Shown here: positions 12,733 through 23,830 of the stretch, piece after piece
Numbering within the stretch: the stretch's first letter is position 1
Layout of the letters: each line of letters begins with the position of its first letter
From: Podocnemis expansa
Lineage: Eukaryota > Chordata > Testudines > Podocnemididae
Direction: 5' to 3'
Assembly (NCBI GenBank): GCA_007922195.1
Contig: ML682005.1
Span: 40,974,531-41,038,530 of the forward strand
Length of the DNA: 64,000 bases
Notes under the pieces: generated by a model
The model's database searches: none
Told to the model about the DNA's origin: nothing
The model's input: the letters and a program-made list of their open reading frames with translations, nothing else
Translations under genes and position numbers: made by a program

Positions 12733-13625
12733 AGCTACAGCTGTTGCTACTGAGTATGGAAGAACTTAATCAGCTGGGATGATGCATTTTTATATGGTTC
12801 ACTTGGGTTAAGTATTCTTCCATTGCAGCACAGTGTGACTTACAGCACTTAAAGCATTTTGACCAGACAGTATTGAATAGGTAATAAATGAGAAATAGCA
12901 TAGTTTCTCCATAGCAAGGTCAGATTTTGGACACAATTACTCTTTGGGAGGGAGGATGATCCAGTAACTGTAGTTAATGTGTTAGAATTGACCTGCCCCC
13001 TTGAGGTAACAGTGAAACAGGCCTTTTAAAAAGGAAGTGGTCTATCTGCTGTCCGTCCTGTTTCTAGTAAGATGCAGTAACTACCATTTGTCCCTGAAGG
13101 CAGGGAACTTCTGAATGTTGGCCTCTTTTTGTAACCAGGAGACCAAAAGGACCTATTTGTTGCTTAATAGCTTTTACTCTTTCTCTTTTGGGAGGAAGAC
13201 ATGGTTCTTCTGTTTCAGATGTATCATTGGATCTACTGTACTGCAGTCTCCGGGTGGATAAAATACTGATGATTTCTTTTTAAAACCTTTAAAAAACTTA
13301 AATTATGCTTTAAAAAAATATTTCAAATGTAACCTAACATTGTGACAGTATATGATAAGGGCTAACCCGAAGATGTATATCTTTTAATTTAAAGGATATT
13401 ATTACAGTAAACAGCACCTATTAGTTGCCAAATTTTAAAGAACATGAAACTACTGGGCAGGGAAGGTCACTGGTTAAGCACTTGGAATCAGAATCCGTAG
13501 AAGTGTTAAACCAGCTTTTTGACAGCAGTAGCCTGTTCTGCAGGTGCAGAGAGAATATTGTCTTCATTTCACTTTGTTTATTTAACTGTTTACCTCAAGG
13601 GCAAGTTCATCCAAAGTTAAGAATT

Positions 13626-13910
13626 TCCAAAGGGATAGCTATGTTAGTCTAGTCCAGCAAAAAAACAAAGGAGTCGTGTGGTACTTTAAGACTAACAGAT
13701 TTATTTTTTGCATGAGCTTTTGTGGGGGAAAATCCCACTTTGTCAGATGCTTCGAAGATGGGTGAATTTACAGAATAGAATGAAAATAAATGCAAGGGGG
13801 TGTAAAACATAGGATCAGGACATACAGTAACAGCAAATCAGAGCAGTTGTTAGGTTCAAACCATGGGAAGCCTGAAGTCAAATTACCTTTTGTAATGGAA
13901 AAAGTTAAAC
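13626..13910 (-). mobile_element. Penelope-like element, 3' terminal fragment
   Basis: It shares the strings GGATAGC..TTAGTCTAGTCCAGC, GGAGTCGTGTGG, GACTAACAGATTTATT and GCATGAGCTTTTGTGGG with the larger element at 45340-46900, and continues through the same sub-terminal segment (AATGAAAATAAATGCAAGGG, CAGCAAATCAGAGC). Orientation follows from that copy, whose coding strand is minus. Confidence 0.7.
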
Positions 13911-15404
13911 CAACTGGTGGTAGAAGCAGCAGGAAAGCTTATTTGCTGCTTCAAATCCATGAAAAAAACCAGATGTGAGAGGATGAGATTGACTAGTTCT
14001 AAATGCTTGGTAAGACATGATGACCAGAAACAATCAGTGCAATTCCCTAACTTCAGATAATACTTTATTTGCTTAGTAAATAGTCTAGTTTAAGAGCAAA
14101 ACATGTTTTGATAATTTTTCCCATTCAGTATCCATAGTAGGTGGTTTTATTTAATGAAAACTTTAAAAAAAAAAAAAAAATTCCAATTTTCATCCAAATA
14201 GAACTTTGCCACAAATCAAGTTTTTTAAAAAAATTAATGAATGAGAAATGTTATCATTCACTATTTTCTAATGTAATAAGTGTAAACATTAAGAATCCAA
14301 ATAAATGTTTATAATCAAAATTGCTTAAATATATATACATATGTAATATATATCCAACAGATTAGCAAACAAGTAGTATCAAATTTGCTGTAAAGTTTAT
14401 ATTTAGTTAGTTTACCATAGGCTTTAAGAAAATACCTTAAAAGTACCAGTACAAAACTAGAGTAAAATTGATTGTTTAAATCAGAGTTTCCTGGTTTCTG
14501 ATTTTGAATCACCTATTTTAATGATTAATCTCTTGGATTTAATCAGTCTACCTTGAACAGTGCCATGCTAAATGCATCTAGAATGTGATGTCATAGACTT
14601 ATTGGCAACTTATTCCAGCACTTCAACAGTTAGGAGCTGCAGTCAGTACAAAAACATAAAGCAGCATTCAGGACTTCTTTGAGCATAAGACTTTTCTGGT
14701 ATCTGCTTATAAATGAGCAAGGTGTGGGATTTTTTTTTTTTTTTAAGTCAAAAGATACCAGTGTAGAAGGTAAATAAAAAGTAGCACAAATTCAAGGACA
14801 ACTGGACATTCCTTGGACCATTTTCTAAGTGATTACACCAGGCCACAGAGATTTCACAGATAAAAGTGCTGAGCTAACAAAATGTTAGGTCAATAAGTGA
14901 TTGACAAACTTTTCCAATTTCTTATCCATTTACCTCTTCGAGGGACCCTGCTATTTCCCATGTTCTCCACTACTAAGTCTTCTATATCTCTGGGAATTAT
15001 GGGCTATGGTGAGATGATGTTGAGGAAGTTTTGAGTATCAACTTTAGAATTTCTACAGAGGTCAGCAGGAAAGGGCAGGAGTTGTTTTAGACTCTTTGCG
15101 CTTGTTGCACTGAGAAATTCTGCAGCTTGATCAAGTGAGGGGGAGAATCTTTTGCATGTCTCTTCCAGGTTGTAGGAAACATCTCTGGGATTGAATTGCT
15201 CTTTTTAGTTCTCTAATGAATTTTCCCACTATCTCTGGATTTTTTATTTTGATGTTCTTTCCCAGTTTTTCCTGTCTGAGACCTGGCGAAACAGACAGTT
15301 GTTTGCACCAAAATTAGACTACAGTGGTGAGAGTTCAAAGACATAAGTAACTATAATGCCTTTTGACTTTTCTTTAACTTATAGGATGATCAGGGAGCTA
15401 GAGG

Positions 15405-15525
15405 CCTGCAAAACAGAGAGTCATGTGGCACTTTGTGTGGCACTTAAAGTGCCACACAACTCCTTTTTATTTATTTATTTATTTTTGCTGGACTAGACTA
15501 ACACGGCTATCCCTTTGGAAACTGC
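15405..15525. mobile_element. Penelope-like terminal fragment, folded back
   Basis: Two opposed copies of the GTGTGGCACTTAAAG terminal motif meet at 15435-15457, giving 11-bp arms around a single central base. A (TTTA)n run and the end motif GACTAGACTAACACGGCTAT follow. This is a short inverted dimer of the Penelope-like terminus seen elsewhere in the window. Confidence 0.6.
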
Positions 15526-15732
15526 AAAACAGACCCATTGAACTCCTTTTTATGTCTTTGTGTTTGAAATCTTCAGCTGTAAAATTTTTACTTTAACAGA
15601 ACCACATTAGTAGCAGCTATTTGAAATTGAGGCAGACCGAAAACTTAAGGATGGGTCCTTCTGACATCACAGAATGGGAGAAGCATGTGAACAAAATTCT
15701 GTCCGACTGAAGGTCAAAGCAGAAAACATTAG

Positions 15733-15863
15733 TAGAGCCATGCACGGATGCAAATACGTGGATCCGTATCTGAACTGCATCCGCAAGAAATGGTCCACAG
15801 ATATACATGTTGTATCTGCGGATGCGGCTATAATGCGGATATCCACGGATTTGCAGGGCCCTA
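15733..15863. mobile_element. MITE with TAGAGCC termini and GCGGATAT core
   Basis: It runs from TAGAGCCATGCACGG to GCAGGGCCCTA and contains GCGGATGCGG and ATGCGGATATCC motifs. The flanks AACATTAG and AATGTTAG match at 6 of 8 positions, suggesting a hAT-type 8-bp duplication. Other members are at 23088-23354, about 48078-48280 and 49688-50281. Confidence 0.6.
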
Positions 15864-16452
15864 AATGTTAGTCCACAGTGGATGCTCTGAATAACAGAAC
15901 ATAACTGCTTTTATTTTTTCAAAGTTCTTTAGTTTTTCCTTTTTAATGCCATTTCACACGGTAAGTATTTAATACCAAGGGCAGTGGCTTAAGCACATAT
16001 TTCTAAAACTTGTTAGTCTGCCTAGTTTCTGGCACTCTGAATGACAAACTGGCATGTGGGACTGGTGGATAACTTCCCCTGTGACAAAGTCTAATGGTAT
16101 AGAAAATATGGAGGTTGTGGCAGAAGCTGGAAAGGAAGGATACAAGATGGTGATGGGAAAGGAACAGAGTTGAGCCTATGTCCATGGAAGATAGGACACA
16201 AATGTGAACTGAAGAGGATGTAGTAAACTAGTTTGTGTGGAGGATTCTAAGAAAACCAATGCCTATTTAAATGAGGGTTATGGCTGTTAATCTCAGCTAC
16301 AATACTTTTCCATCCTGCTGGTGAGTTATGTTGCTTGCAGATGCAGTAATTGATGCCCTCACAACTAGAGGAAAACACAATATTTTATTTAAGGAAGCTA
16401 GTTCAGAATGCATAGTCTTTACAGATAAAGTTAAAAAGATGCTTTGCTGAAG

Positions 16453-16487
<35 letters not shown>

Positions 16488-16968
16488 ACGGAGGTCCCTT
16501 TCCAAAATAACTTCTGAAGCTGAGATGGAAATGAAGTCATGGAAAAGGAGAGGAATGAAGGCAAATACCAAAGTGATTTAGATAAAAGGGATGTTTGTTC
16601 CTTAAGAGTCATGAACTTGGATAGAAGCAAATGGAATAAAGAATAGCCCCCAAATCATTCTGAGGATCTAAGATTCTCTTCTTAAAATATTCTCTTTATA
16701 GTAAATAACTTGAGGTTATGTTTAGATAAAATTAATATGGATCTAGTAAGATCATTTTGAAACCCTGAACCCTAATTTTTCTGAATTTGCAGTTGCTCTC
16801 TTTCCTCCTTATGCACAGTATTGAGTTTTGGCAAACTAATTTTTTTTCCAATCAGTTTATTATAATACAAATTTCTGCCATGTTTTAATTCTGCATTTTA
16901 TACATAAAATTGATTTACAAAATGGACTGTCTATGTATTTATTTATTTTTCCTCTCTCTCGCTTTTAG

Positions 16969-17058
16969 ACTCTTAAAGGTTATGATCCAGGAGAAAAATA
17001 TTTTTGCAATACATCATGGACCGATGTCTCTCCTTGGGAGTCTGTGGGCAAAAGGAAG
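16969..17058 (+). CDS. ADNP2: ADNP2 exon 3, second coding exon
   Basis: The acceptor CTCTCGCTTTTAG ends at 16968 and the donor GTATGT begins at 17059. The 90-nt exon (phase 0) encodes 30 residues including YDPGEKYFCNTSWTDVSPWE and ending GKRK, the conserved ADNP-family segment upstream of the first zinc finger. A longer open frame covering 16910-17281 is in a different reading frame and is not the gene. Confidence 0.92.
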
Positions 17059-17944
17059 GTATGTATGTTTTCCTCAAGTTTTTGGGGTAATCAAATTGAA
17101 TGTTATTGCAAAAGATGGTATGAGGATTGGATTCAGAAAAAGTCCTGATGAGAGTGTAATGCTCTTATATAAAATGAAAGAAGGTGATTTCCTGGCGTCA
17201 AGGATTCCAGTTCTCCATAATAATGAAAAACTACAGAATTTCTGCAGAAAAGCCTCTGGAGAGGGAGCTGTGAGCTTGTAAGGACCAGATTCATACATTG
17301 CATAGTCCCTACACTGATGCACAGAGTGGGAGCCCAACACACCCTGTACAAGACTCACCCCAGTTTCACTGTGTTTCCCAGATACAAACTTTGGTACTGG
17401 TTAATGATACTAGCCACCACAAAAAGATAGGAAGCAGGCAGAGGCAGCCCCATTTGGAGTGCCTGCCTGCTTCAGGCACAACATGCCAGAGGCACCAACC
17501 TTCTTCAGAATCCTCAGCACCCCTACACAAACTTCCTTGTCTTACTACTATACCTCCTTAGAGTTTGTTTAATACACCAACATAGCCAAATAGTCAATAA
17601 CAGGAGTCCTGAAACCTTGTCCATTTATCACACACGTAGTCCTGAAAATCCCATGCCACCTCTTCAATCAACACAGCACACACCACAGTCCAATGTCTTT
17701 TACCACACCCGGTTTCTTTCTCAGTTCTCTATCAGGTATTACTCTGACATCGCTCAGGACTCTACAGCCCTCTCTGCCCCATAGGTTTTAGTGCCTGGCT
17801 CTGTAAGACAGCCGGCATCTATTCTGCTGTTCAACCCTCTATAGCCTTCTCTGGATCAGGAAGGTTAGCATGCTGGCCCCTTCTCTGGCTTCCTAGCCTT
17901 CAGTGCTTTTCAGAATCCCAAGACTGGCTCTGGGAGGTCAAGAT

Positions 17945-20060
17945 AAGAAGTCTTACTGGGTCAGACCAATGGTCCATCTGACCCAATATCCTGTCTTCAG
18001 ATAGTGGCCAGTGGCAGGTGCTTCAGGGGGACAGGTAAACATTGGGTGATCTGTCCCGTCAGCCATTCCCAGTGTCTGGCAAACAGAAGCTAGGAGTAGT
18101 TCAGAGGATGGTTTTGCATCCCTGCTCATCCTGGCTAATAGCCATTGACGGATGTATCCTCCATGAACTTACTAGTTCTTTTTAGAGCCCCAGTTATAGT
18201 CTTGACCTACTCAACATCCTCTGACAAAGAGGTCCACAAGCTGAGTATTCATTATGTGAAGAAATACTTGTTTGTTTTCAGCCTGATGACTGTTAATGAC
18301 ATTTGGTGCCTAGTTCTTCTGTTATGAGGAGTGAATAACATTTTCTTATTTATTTTACTTTCTCCACACCAGTCACGATATTGTAGACCTCTGTCATATC
18401 TCTCTGTAGTTGTCCCTTTCCAAGCTGCAAAGTCCAAGTCCTATTTCTCTCTCCTCAGATGGAAGCTGTTCCATACCTCTAATAATTTTTTCCCCCCTTT
18501 TCTGTACCTTTTCCAGTTTCCACATATCTTTTTTGAGATGGAGCAACCAGATCTTCATGCAGTATTCAAGAAGTGGCTGTGCCATTTTTATACAGAGGGA
18601 ATCTGATATTTTCTGTCTTATTATCTATCCCTTTCCTATAGAGTCCCAATGTTACCTTTTTTGACTGCTGCTGCATAGTAAGCAGATGTTTTCAGAGAAC
18701 TATGTGTAATAACTTCAAGATTTCTTGAGTGGTAATGACTAGTTTAGACCCTATCATTTTATATGTATAGTTTGGTTATGTTTTCCAATGTGCATTACTT
18801 TTTATTTATCAACATTGAATTTTATCTGCTGTTTTGTTGCCCAGTCACCCATTTTGGTGAGATCCCTTTGTAACTCTTCACAATCTGCCTTTTGCAACTC
18901 TTCTGCAATCTTACAATCTAATTATCTAAAACAGTTTTGTTTCATTTTTCAAATTTTGACAAGTAACTGTTTACCCTTTTTTCTAGATTATTTATGCATA
19001 TGATGAATTGTACTACTCCCAGTAGAGACCCCTGGGTGACACTACTATTTACCTCTTTCATTATGAAAACTGACCATTTATTCCTACCATTTGTTTCATA
19101 TCTTTTAACCAGTTACTGATCCAGGAGAGGACCTTCCCTCTTACCCCAGGACACCTTACTTCGTTTAAGAGCCTTTGGTGAGGGATCTTGTCAAAGGCTT
19201 TCTGAAAGTCCAAGTACACTATATCCACTGGATTACCTGTATACACATGCTTGTTGATCTGCTCAAAGAATTCAAGTAGATTGGTGAGGCATGATTTCCT
19301 TTTACAGAAACCATGTTGACTTTTCCCACAAATTGGTTCTTTAATGTAGTTTCAATCAATTCGCTGGTTACTAAAGTTAGGTTGACTGACCTCTGCTGGG
19401 CTTTCCTCTGGTTCCTTTTTAAAACGTTGGCATCGTGTTAGCTATTCTCCAGTCACCTGGTACAGAAACTGATTTAAATGGTAGGTTATGTACCAAAGTT
19501 AACAGTTCTGCAGTTTCACCTTTGAGTTCCTGGTGATTTGTTACTATTTAATTTTTCAATTTGGTACAAAACCACCGTTAATGAGACCTCAGTCTGGGAC
19601 AGTTCTTCTGATTTGTTGTCACCTAAGAAGAATGGCTCAGATTTCAGAACCTCCTTCACATCCATAGCCATAAAAACTGATGCAAAGAATTAATTTAGTT
19701 TCTTTGTAGTGCCCTTACCTTTAGCATCGTGACTCTGTAGCAGCCCCACTGGTTTGTTAGCTGACTTCCAGCTTGTGATGTACTTAAAAAATAACGGCAG
19801 AATTTTTTTGAGTCTTTGGCTAGTTGTTCTTCAAGTTCTTTTTTTGGACTGCCTAATGGTATTTTTGCATTTCACTTGCTAGAGTTTGTTCCTTTATATT
19901 TTTCTCAATAGCATTTAACTTCCACTTTTTAAAAGGTGCTTTTTTGCCTCTGCTGCTTTTACTTTAGCCGTGGTGGCACTTTTTTGGTCCTCTTAATGTT
20001 TAATTTGGTCTATATTTGTAACTTGGGTCTCTAGTAAGATATCTTTAGCTGTACTGCCTG
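17945..20060 (-). mobile_element. CR1-type LINE, degenerate
   Basis: Reading the minus strand, 19246-19061 encodes a reverse-transcriptase segment with VDIVYLDFQKAFDKIPHQRL and a following WISNWL, typical of CR1-group LINE RT. Upstream coding (to about 20060) is broken by stops. Downstream, toward 17945, is the long 3' part, ending in a sequence complementary to the CR1 tail at 62020-62137 (TACTGGGTCAGACC versus GGTCAGATCCAGTA). The copy is clearly inactive. The 5' limit is approximate. Confidence 0.75.
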
Positions 20061-22189
20061 TGATTTAATAGAAAACATGGTTGTAGTGTCTTACTGTTTT
20101 TGTGAAACTCCACATCAGTTTTATAAACCAGTGAATAAATGGTGATTTTAAAGAGAGACAGACTAAACAAGATTTTTAAAAGTAAAAAGAAATTTAAAAA
20201 ATGGTTGTTGCAAGAGTCAGCAATTCAAAGTGAACAGAAACTTACTAGCTTTTATGTTTTAATTGGAATATGTGAACCAGTAAAAAAACCTTTATTTTAA
20301 AATCTGTTCCTCCTTCACATATTGAAGTGAGATAACTGACAATTGAAAACTCCTATATTAAACTTGGAGTTAGATTTGTAGAAATGGTGCTGGGAAGGAA
20401 AATTGTTGTAGTTATTAACGTAGGGAAAGGTTCTTTTCTGCATTTGACTGAACCATTGTAAGTTAGCTAGAATCTTTAAGGAGTCCTGGCCAGAAGCAGG
20501 CTTCTAGCTGTTTGACAGCTGTCAACAATAGAGATGTTATAGGGCCATGGGGCTGAAAGGCTTATTGTGGCATCCTTTCTGGATCCTGAATTTTTTCCCT
20601 TTCTTGCTTTCCTCTTCAGCCACCTGTCTGAGTGGGTTGTGCCTCTTTGTGCAAATAGCAGAGGTAGTTCAGACTTGTGTGAGATCTCTAGGGATTGATC
20701 CCATTATTTCTGCCTACATGCTTGATTCTTTGCATTCTGCAGTGCAAGCAAAACTGTCATTCAATGCTTCTAAAGTAATGTTGCTTTTAAAGTTTGTTCT
20801 GTGGCAACAGCAAGCAAAATCACCCTCAGAGACTCACATCTTCTGAGTCCTGAATGAGATCATCTCCCTCACATCATCATAGAAGAGAAGAAAGCTAAAT
20901 TTAGCCATCCTCCTCAATGCTGGAGGTTAGCGAATAGGATATTTCTTGCTGAACAGGTATCTTCAGGGGCTAGTTCTTTCTCCTGCATCCTTTTTCCCCC
21001 CAAACCTATTTTGTCTAGACCAATCACATTTTTTAAAAAAGGAAATGAAGTTTAATGGTGGTCTTCCAATTGCATCTGTGGGTGAATGTGTTACGTGGTA
21101 CCGAAACTGGCCTACTACTGCATCCCCATCTTCTCAGGATGGAGGAAACATAGTCTTAGAGAACTCTCTTCTTGCATTACCTCATCATTTGTATATCTGA
21201 GGATGAAGAGAGGCACCTAAAATCCAACCTCGAGTTACTTTCTGAACAAGGAAAAGGGACAGATCTTGTAACGGTAATGAGACTCTCCCCTGTTAGTAAA
21301 ATTTGTTGGCCAAATGACTTGAAAGGGTGGAGAAATCACACCCTACCAAGAAATTTATCATGGAACAAACTAGTTTTCTGTTCTGCTAAGTATTATCTAT
21401 TTGTGGTGTGGTTGAGGAAAGGGAGCTTAAGTCTAGTTGCAAGTTACTGGGTTTTAGGCTTCTAAATCACTCTTTTGTGCTTTTGAAAATTTTACCTTAT
21501 GTGTCCAGAATAAACAAGTGCTTAGAAGAAGTAAAGGCTTTTTCTTTCTAGTCTTATCATTGTACAGTTTGTAGCGGGGAGCATCATGCAGGAAGATGCA
21601 ACTGCTGTAAAGGAAGGAAAAATCAATTTTCACTGTTACAGCTTTAAAATCATGATGAGGGGAAGTTATGAAAACAGTGATACAGTTAATCAGCCTGGGC
21701 TATGTAATCTAAATGCCAAATGGAGCACTGACTGCTGTGGCAAGGATAAAATTAACTTACTGGCACAGGAAACTCAGGACCAAAATGGACAGCAGAAATC
21801 ATTGTTACCTCTGAATTTGAGCCCATCACAGGCTGATTTGCAAGAATTTCTAAGGAGCGATAGGACCTACCACTTGAAATCAGTATGTTCCTTCCTTAGC
21901 TTGTGAAAGCTAGCCAGAAGAGCACCTAGGCCTGCCATTACAGAAATGAAAGGAGGAAAATGAGTCTAGTGATGAAGCTGTTTTATAAAGATACAGCAAT
22001 ATCTATTTCACTTGCATGTATATTCTGTTGCTTTCAGTGCCACTTCCATTATGTTTCCCATGATCAATGTACCTGAAGTGCAGAATGGGAAACATCAATG
22101 TCGTTGTCATTTTTGGGACAACTATACCATTCTTCAGATCATCATTCAACGTCACTCCTTTGTGTCTTCCCATTTCTTAGGCAAAATTG

Positions 22190-22346
22190 TTTTGGGACCC
22201 AGTTGAAAAAAATTCATTCATGCCTGCAACCCAACAGTTCCGTCTTTGACCAGTGCATTCCATTCTTTTGGTGGGGGCACCGCGACTCAGTGCCTAAAGG
22301 TCTGCGACCCAGTACTGGGTCCCAACCCTAAGTTTGACAACCACTG
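22190..22346. mobile_element. hAT-type MITE fragment (CAGTGGTT termini)
   Basis: GGGACCCAGTTGAAAAAAAT, CCTGCAACCCAACA and GACAACCACTG are shared with the element at 34265-34447. The left terminus is missing here, so this is a truncated copy. Confidence 0.5.
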
Positions 22347-22659
22347 ATCTAAGGTAGTGACAATTAAATGCCAGTGAAACCTGACCCCTTTTAACATCTG
22401 ATTCTTTCAATTTTGGACCTTTCCTGAAGACTGTTTTAGGACCACTAATAATCACTGTAATAAAATATGAAAATTCAAGATTTCCACAGCCTGTGCCAGT
22501 TTATTATAAAGTGCATCTGGCACACATATGATTGACCTGGAGCTGTCAGTGCAGCACTACAGTGGCTCCACTGTTTCCAAGTGAGCTGGGGTCGTGATTA
22601 GCAGCTGCTCTTCCCCAAGAGGCCTTACAGGTGAGATGCTACAGGCATCCATACTCTTG

Positions 22660-23620
22660 AACCTTCTATAGACTTAAAAGGTCTGAAGGGACTATGATTG
22701 GCTAGTCTGACCTGCACATCACAGCCCACAGAACTTTACCCATCCACTCCTATAACCGGTCAGTAACCTTTGGCTCAGTTACTGAAGTCCTCAAATGTTG
22801 ATTTAAAGACTTGATGTTACAGAGAATCCACCATTTACTCTAGTTCAGATCAGCAAGTGACCTGTACCTGATGCTGCAGAGGAAGGGAAAAGGGCCCCAA
22901 AGTTTTTGCCAATCTGACTTTGGAAATAATTCCTTTACAACCTCTGATATGGTAGTCAGTTAGCCCCTAAACATGTGGACAAGACCCACCAGTCAGAAAT
23001 CTGGGAAAGGACTTCACTCCTCTGATGATTAGAAACATTGTCTAATTTCAAGCCTAAATTTGTTGATGACCAGTTTATATCCATTTGTAGAGCCCTGCAA
23101 ATATGTGGATATCCGCGGATATCTGCGTTACATCTGCATCCGCAGATACAACACAGATATCTGCGGACCATTTCTTGCGGATGCAGATCAGATACAGGTC
23201 CACACATTTTTTCTTCACAGAGCTAGAGCCCTGCAAATATGTGGATATCTGCATTATATCTGCATCTGTGGATACAACATGAATATTTGCAGACAATTTC
23301 GTGCAGATGCAGATTGGATACAGATCCACTTATTTGTATCCATGAAGGGCTCTATCCATTTGGTCTTGTCCTGACATTTGCCCTTAACCTGGTGTTAGGC
23401 TAAACAAGCCAAGCTCCTTAAGCCTCCACTCATAAGGTATCTTCTCTATTCCTTTGTTCATCTTAGTAGCCCTTCTTTGCACCTGTTCAGTCTGAAATCA
23501 TCTTTCTTAAACATAGCAGACCATCAATATCAACATGACCCCTCTTACAGAAAACAGATGCTATTAACTCTGCTGTCAGCAATACACTGAAATCCCACTT
23601 TACATCTTTTTAGCATGCAT
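22660..23620 (-). mobile_element. LINE-derived 3' region, interrupted
   Basis: Sequence before and after the MITE at 23088-23354 resembles antisense CR1-type 3' regions common in turtles (GGTCTGAAGGGACTATGATT near 22680; GTAGCCCTTCTTTGCACCTG near 23468). The two halves become continuous if the MITE and one TSD copy are removed. The family assignment is from memory of such repeats and is moderate. Confidence 0.45.
23088..23354. mobile_element. Dimeric GCGGATAT-family MITE with perfect TSD
   Basis: The unit begins TAGAGCCCTGCAAATATGTG and ends ATGAAGGGCTCTA, flanked by TCCATTTG on both sides (23080-23087 and 23355-23362). A second TAGAGCCCTGCAAATATG start lies inside at 23224, so one insertion carries two head-to-tail copies. 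The core is full of GGATATC/GCGGATAT palindromes. No coding capacity. Confidence 0.8.
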
Positions 23621-23830
23621 ACTCAATGTCATCAAGTCTTCGAGAAACTGCCTTCTGGATGAAAAGTAGCTGGCTCAGACTGAACCCTGGAAAGACCAAA
23701 GTGATGCTGCAGAGAAGGGGGAGGTATAGCACTAGCCAAGCCATTGACCTCTCTTTCTATCAAAAACATGTGTTGTTGGACCATCATGTGAAAATCATGG
23801 CATCCTGCTGGACTTCTTGAACTTGGATGT
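23613..23830 (+). mobile_element. LINE reverse-transcriptase fragment
   Basis: The plus-strand frame reads FWMKSSWLRLNPGKTKVM, matching the conserved W-(L)-x-LNPxKTxV block that follows the YADD motif in many LINE reverse transcriptases. Only this short segment is intact, and I cannot assign the clade with confidence. Confidence 0.55.

Larger units (their letters stand above)
10802..16968 (+). other. ADNP2: ADNP2 intron 2
   Basis: About 6.2 kb of mostly AT-rich sequence. It holds a (TG)n/(TA)n tract at 10877-10910, a hAT element at 12382-12732, Penelope-like fragments at 13626-13910 and 15405-15525, a GCGGATAT-family MITE at 15733-15863 and a poly-A run at 16457-16483. I see no exon in 10802-12381 or 13911-15404. 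Confidence 0.7.

Noticed and set aside
16910..17281. 123-residue open frame covering ADNP2 exon 3
   Set aside because: It is in a different frame from the conserved ADNP2 peptide and runs through the GTATGT donor into the intron.
21586..21906. 106-residue frame in ADNP2 intron 3
   Set aside because: No recognisable domain, no splice-site context, and frame length is within chance for this much sequence.
23088..23354. Repeated GCGGATAT motifs considered as a CRISPR-like or satellite array
   Set aside because: Spacing is irregular, the unit has hAT-type ends and a TSD, and the genome is vertebrate.
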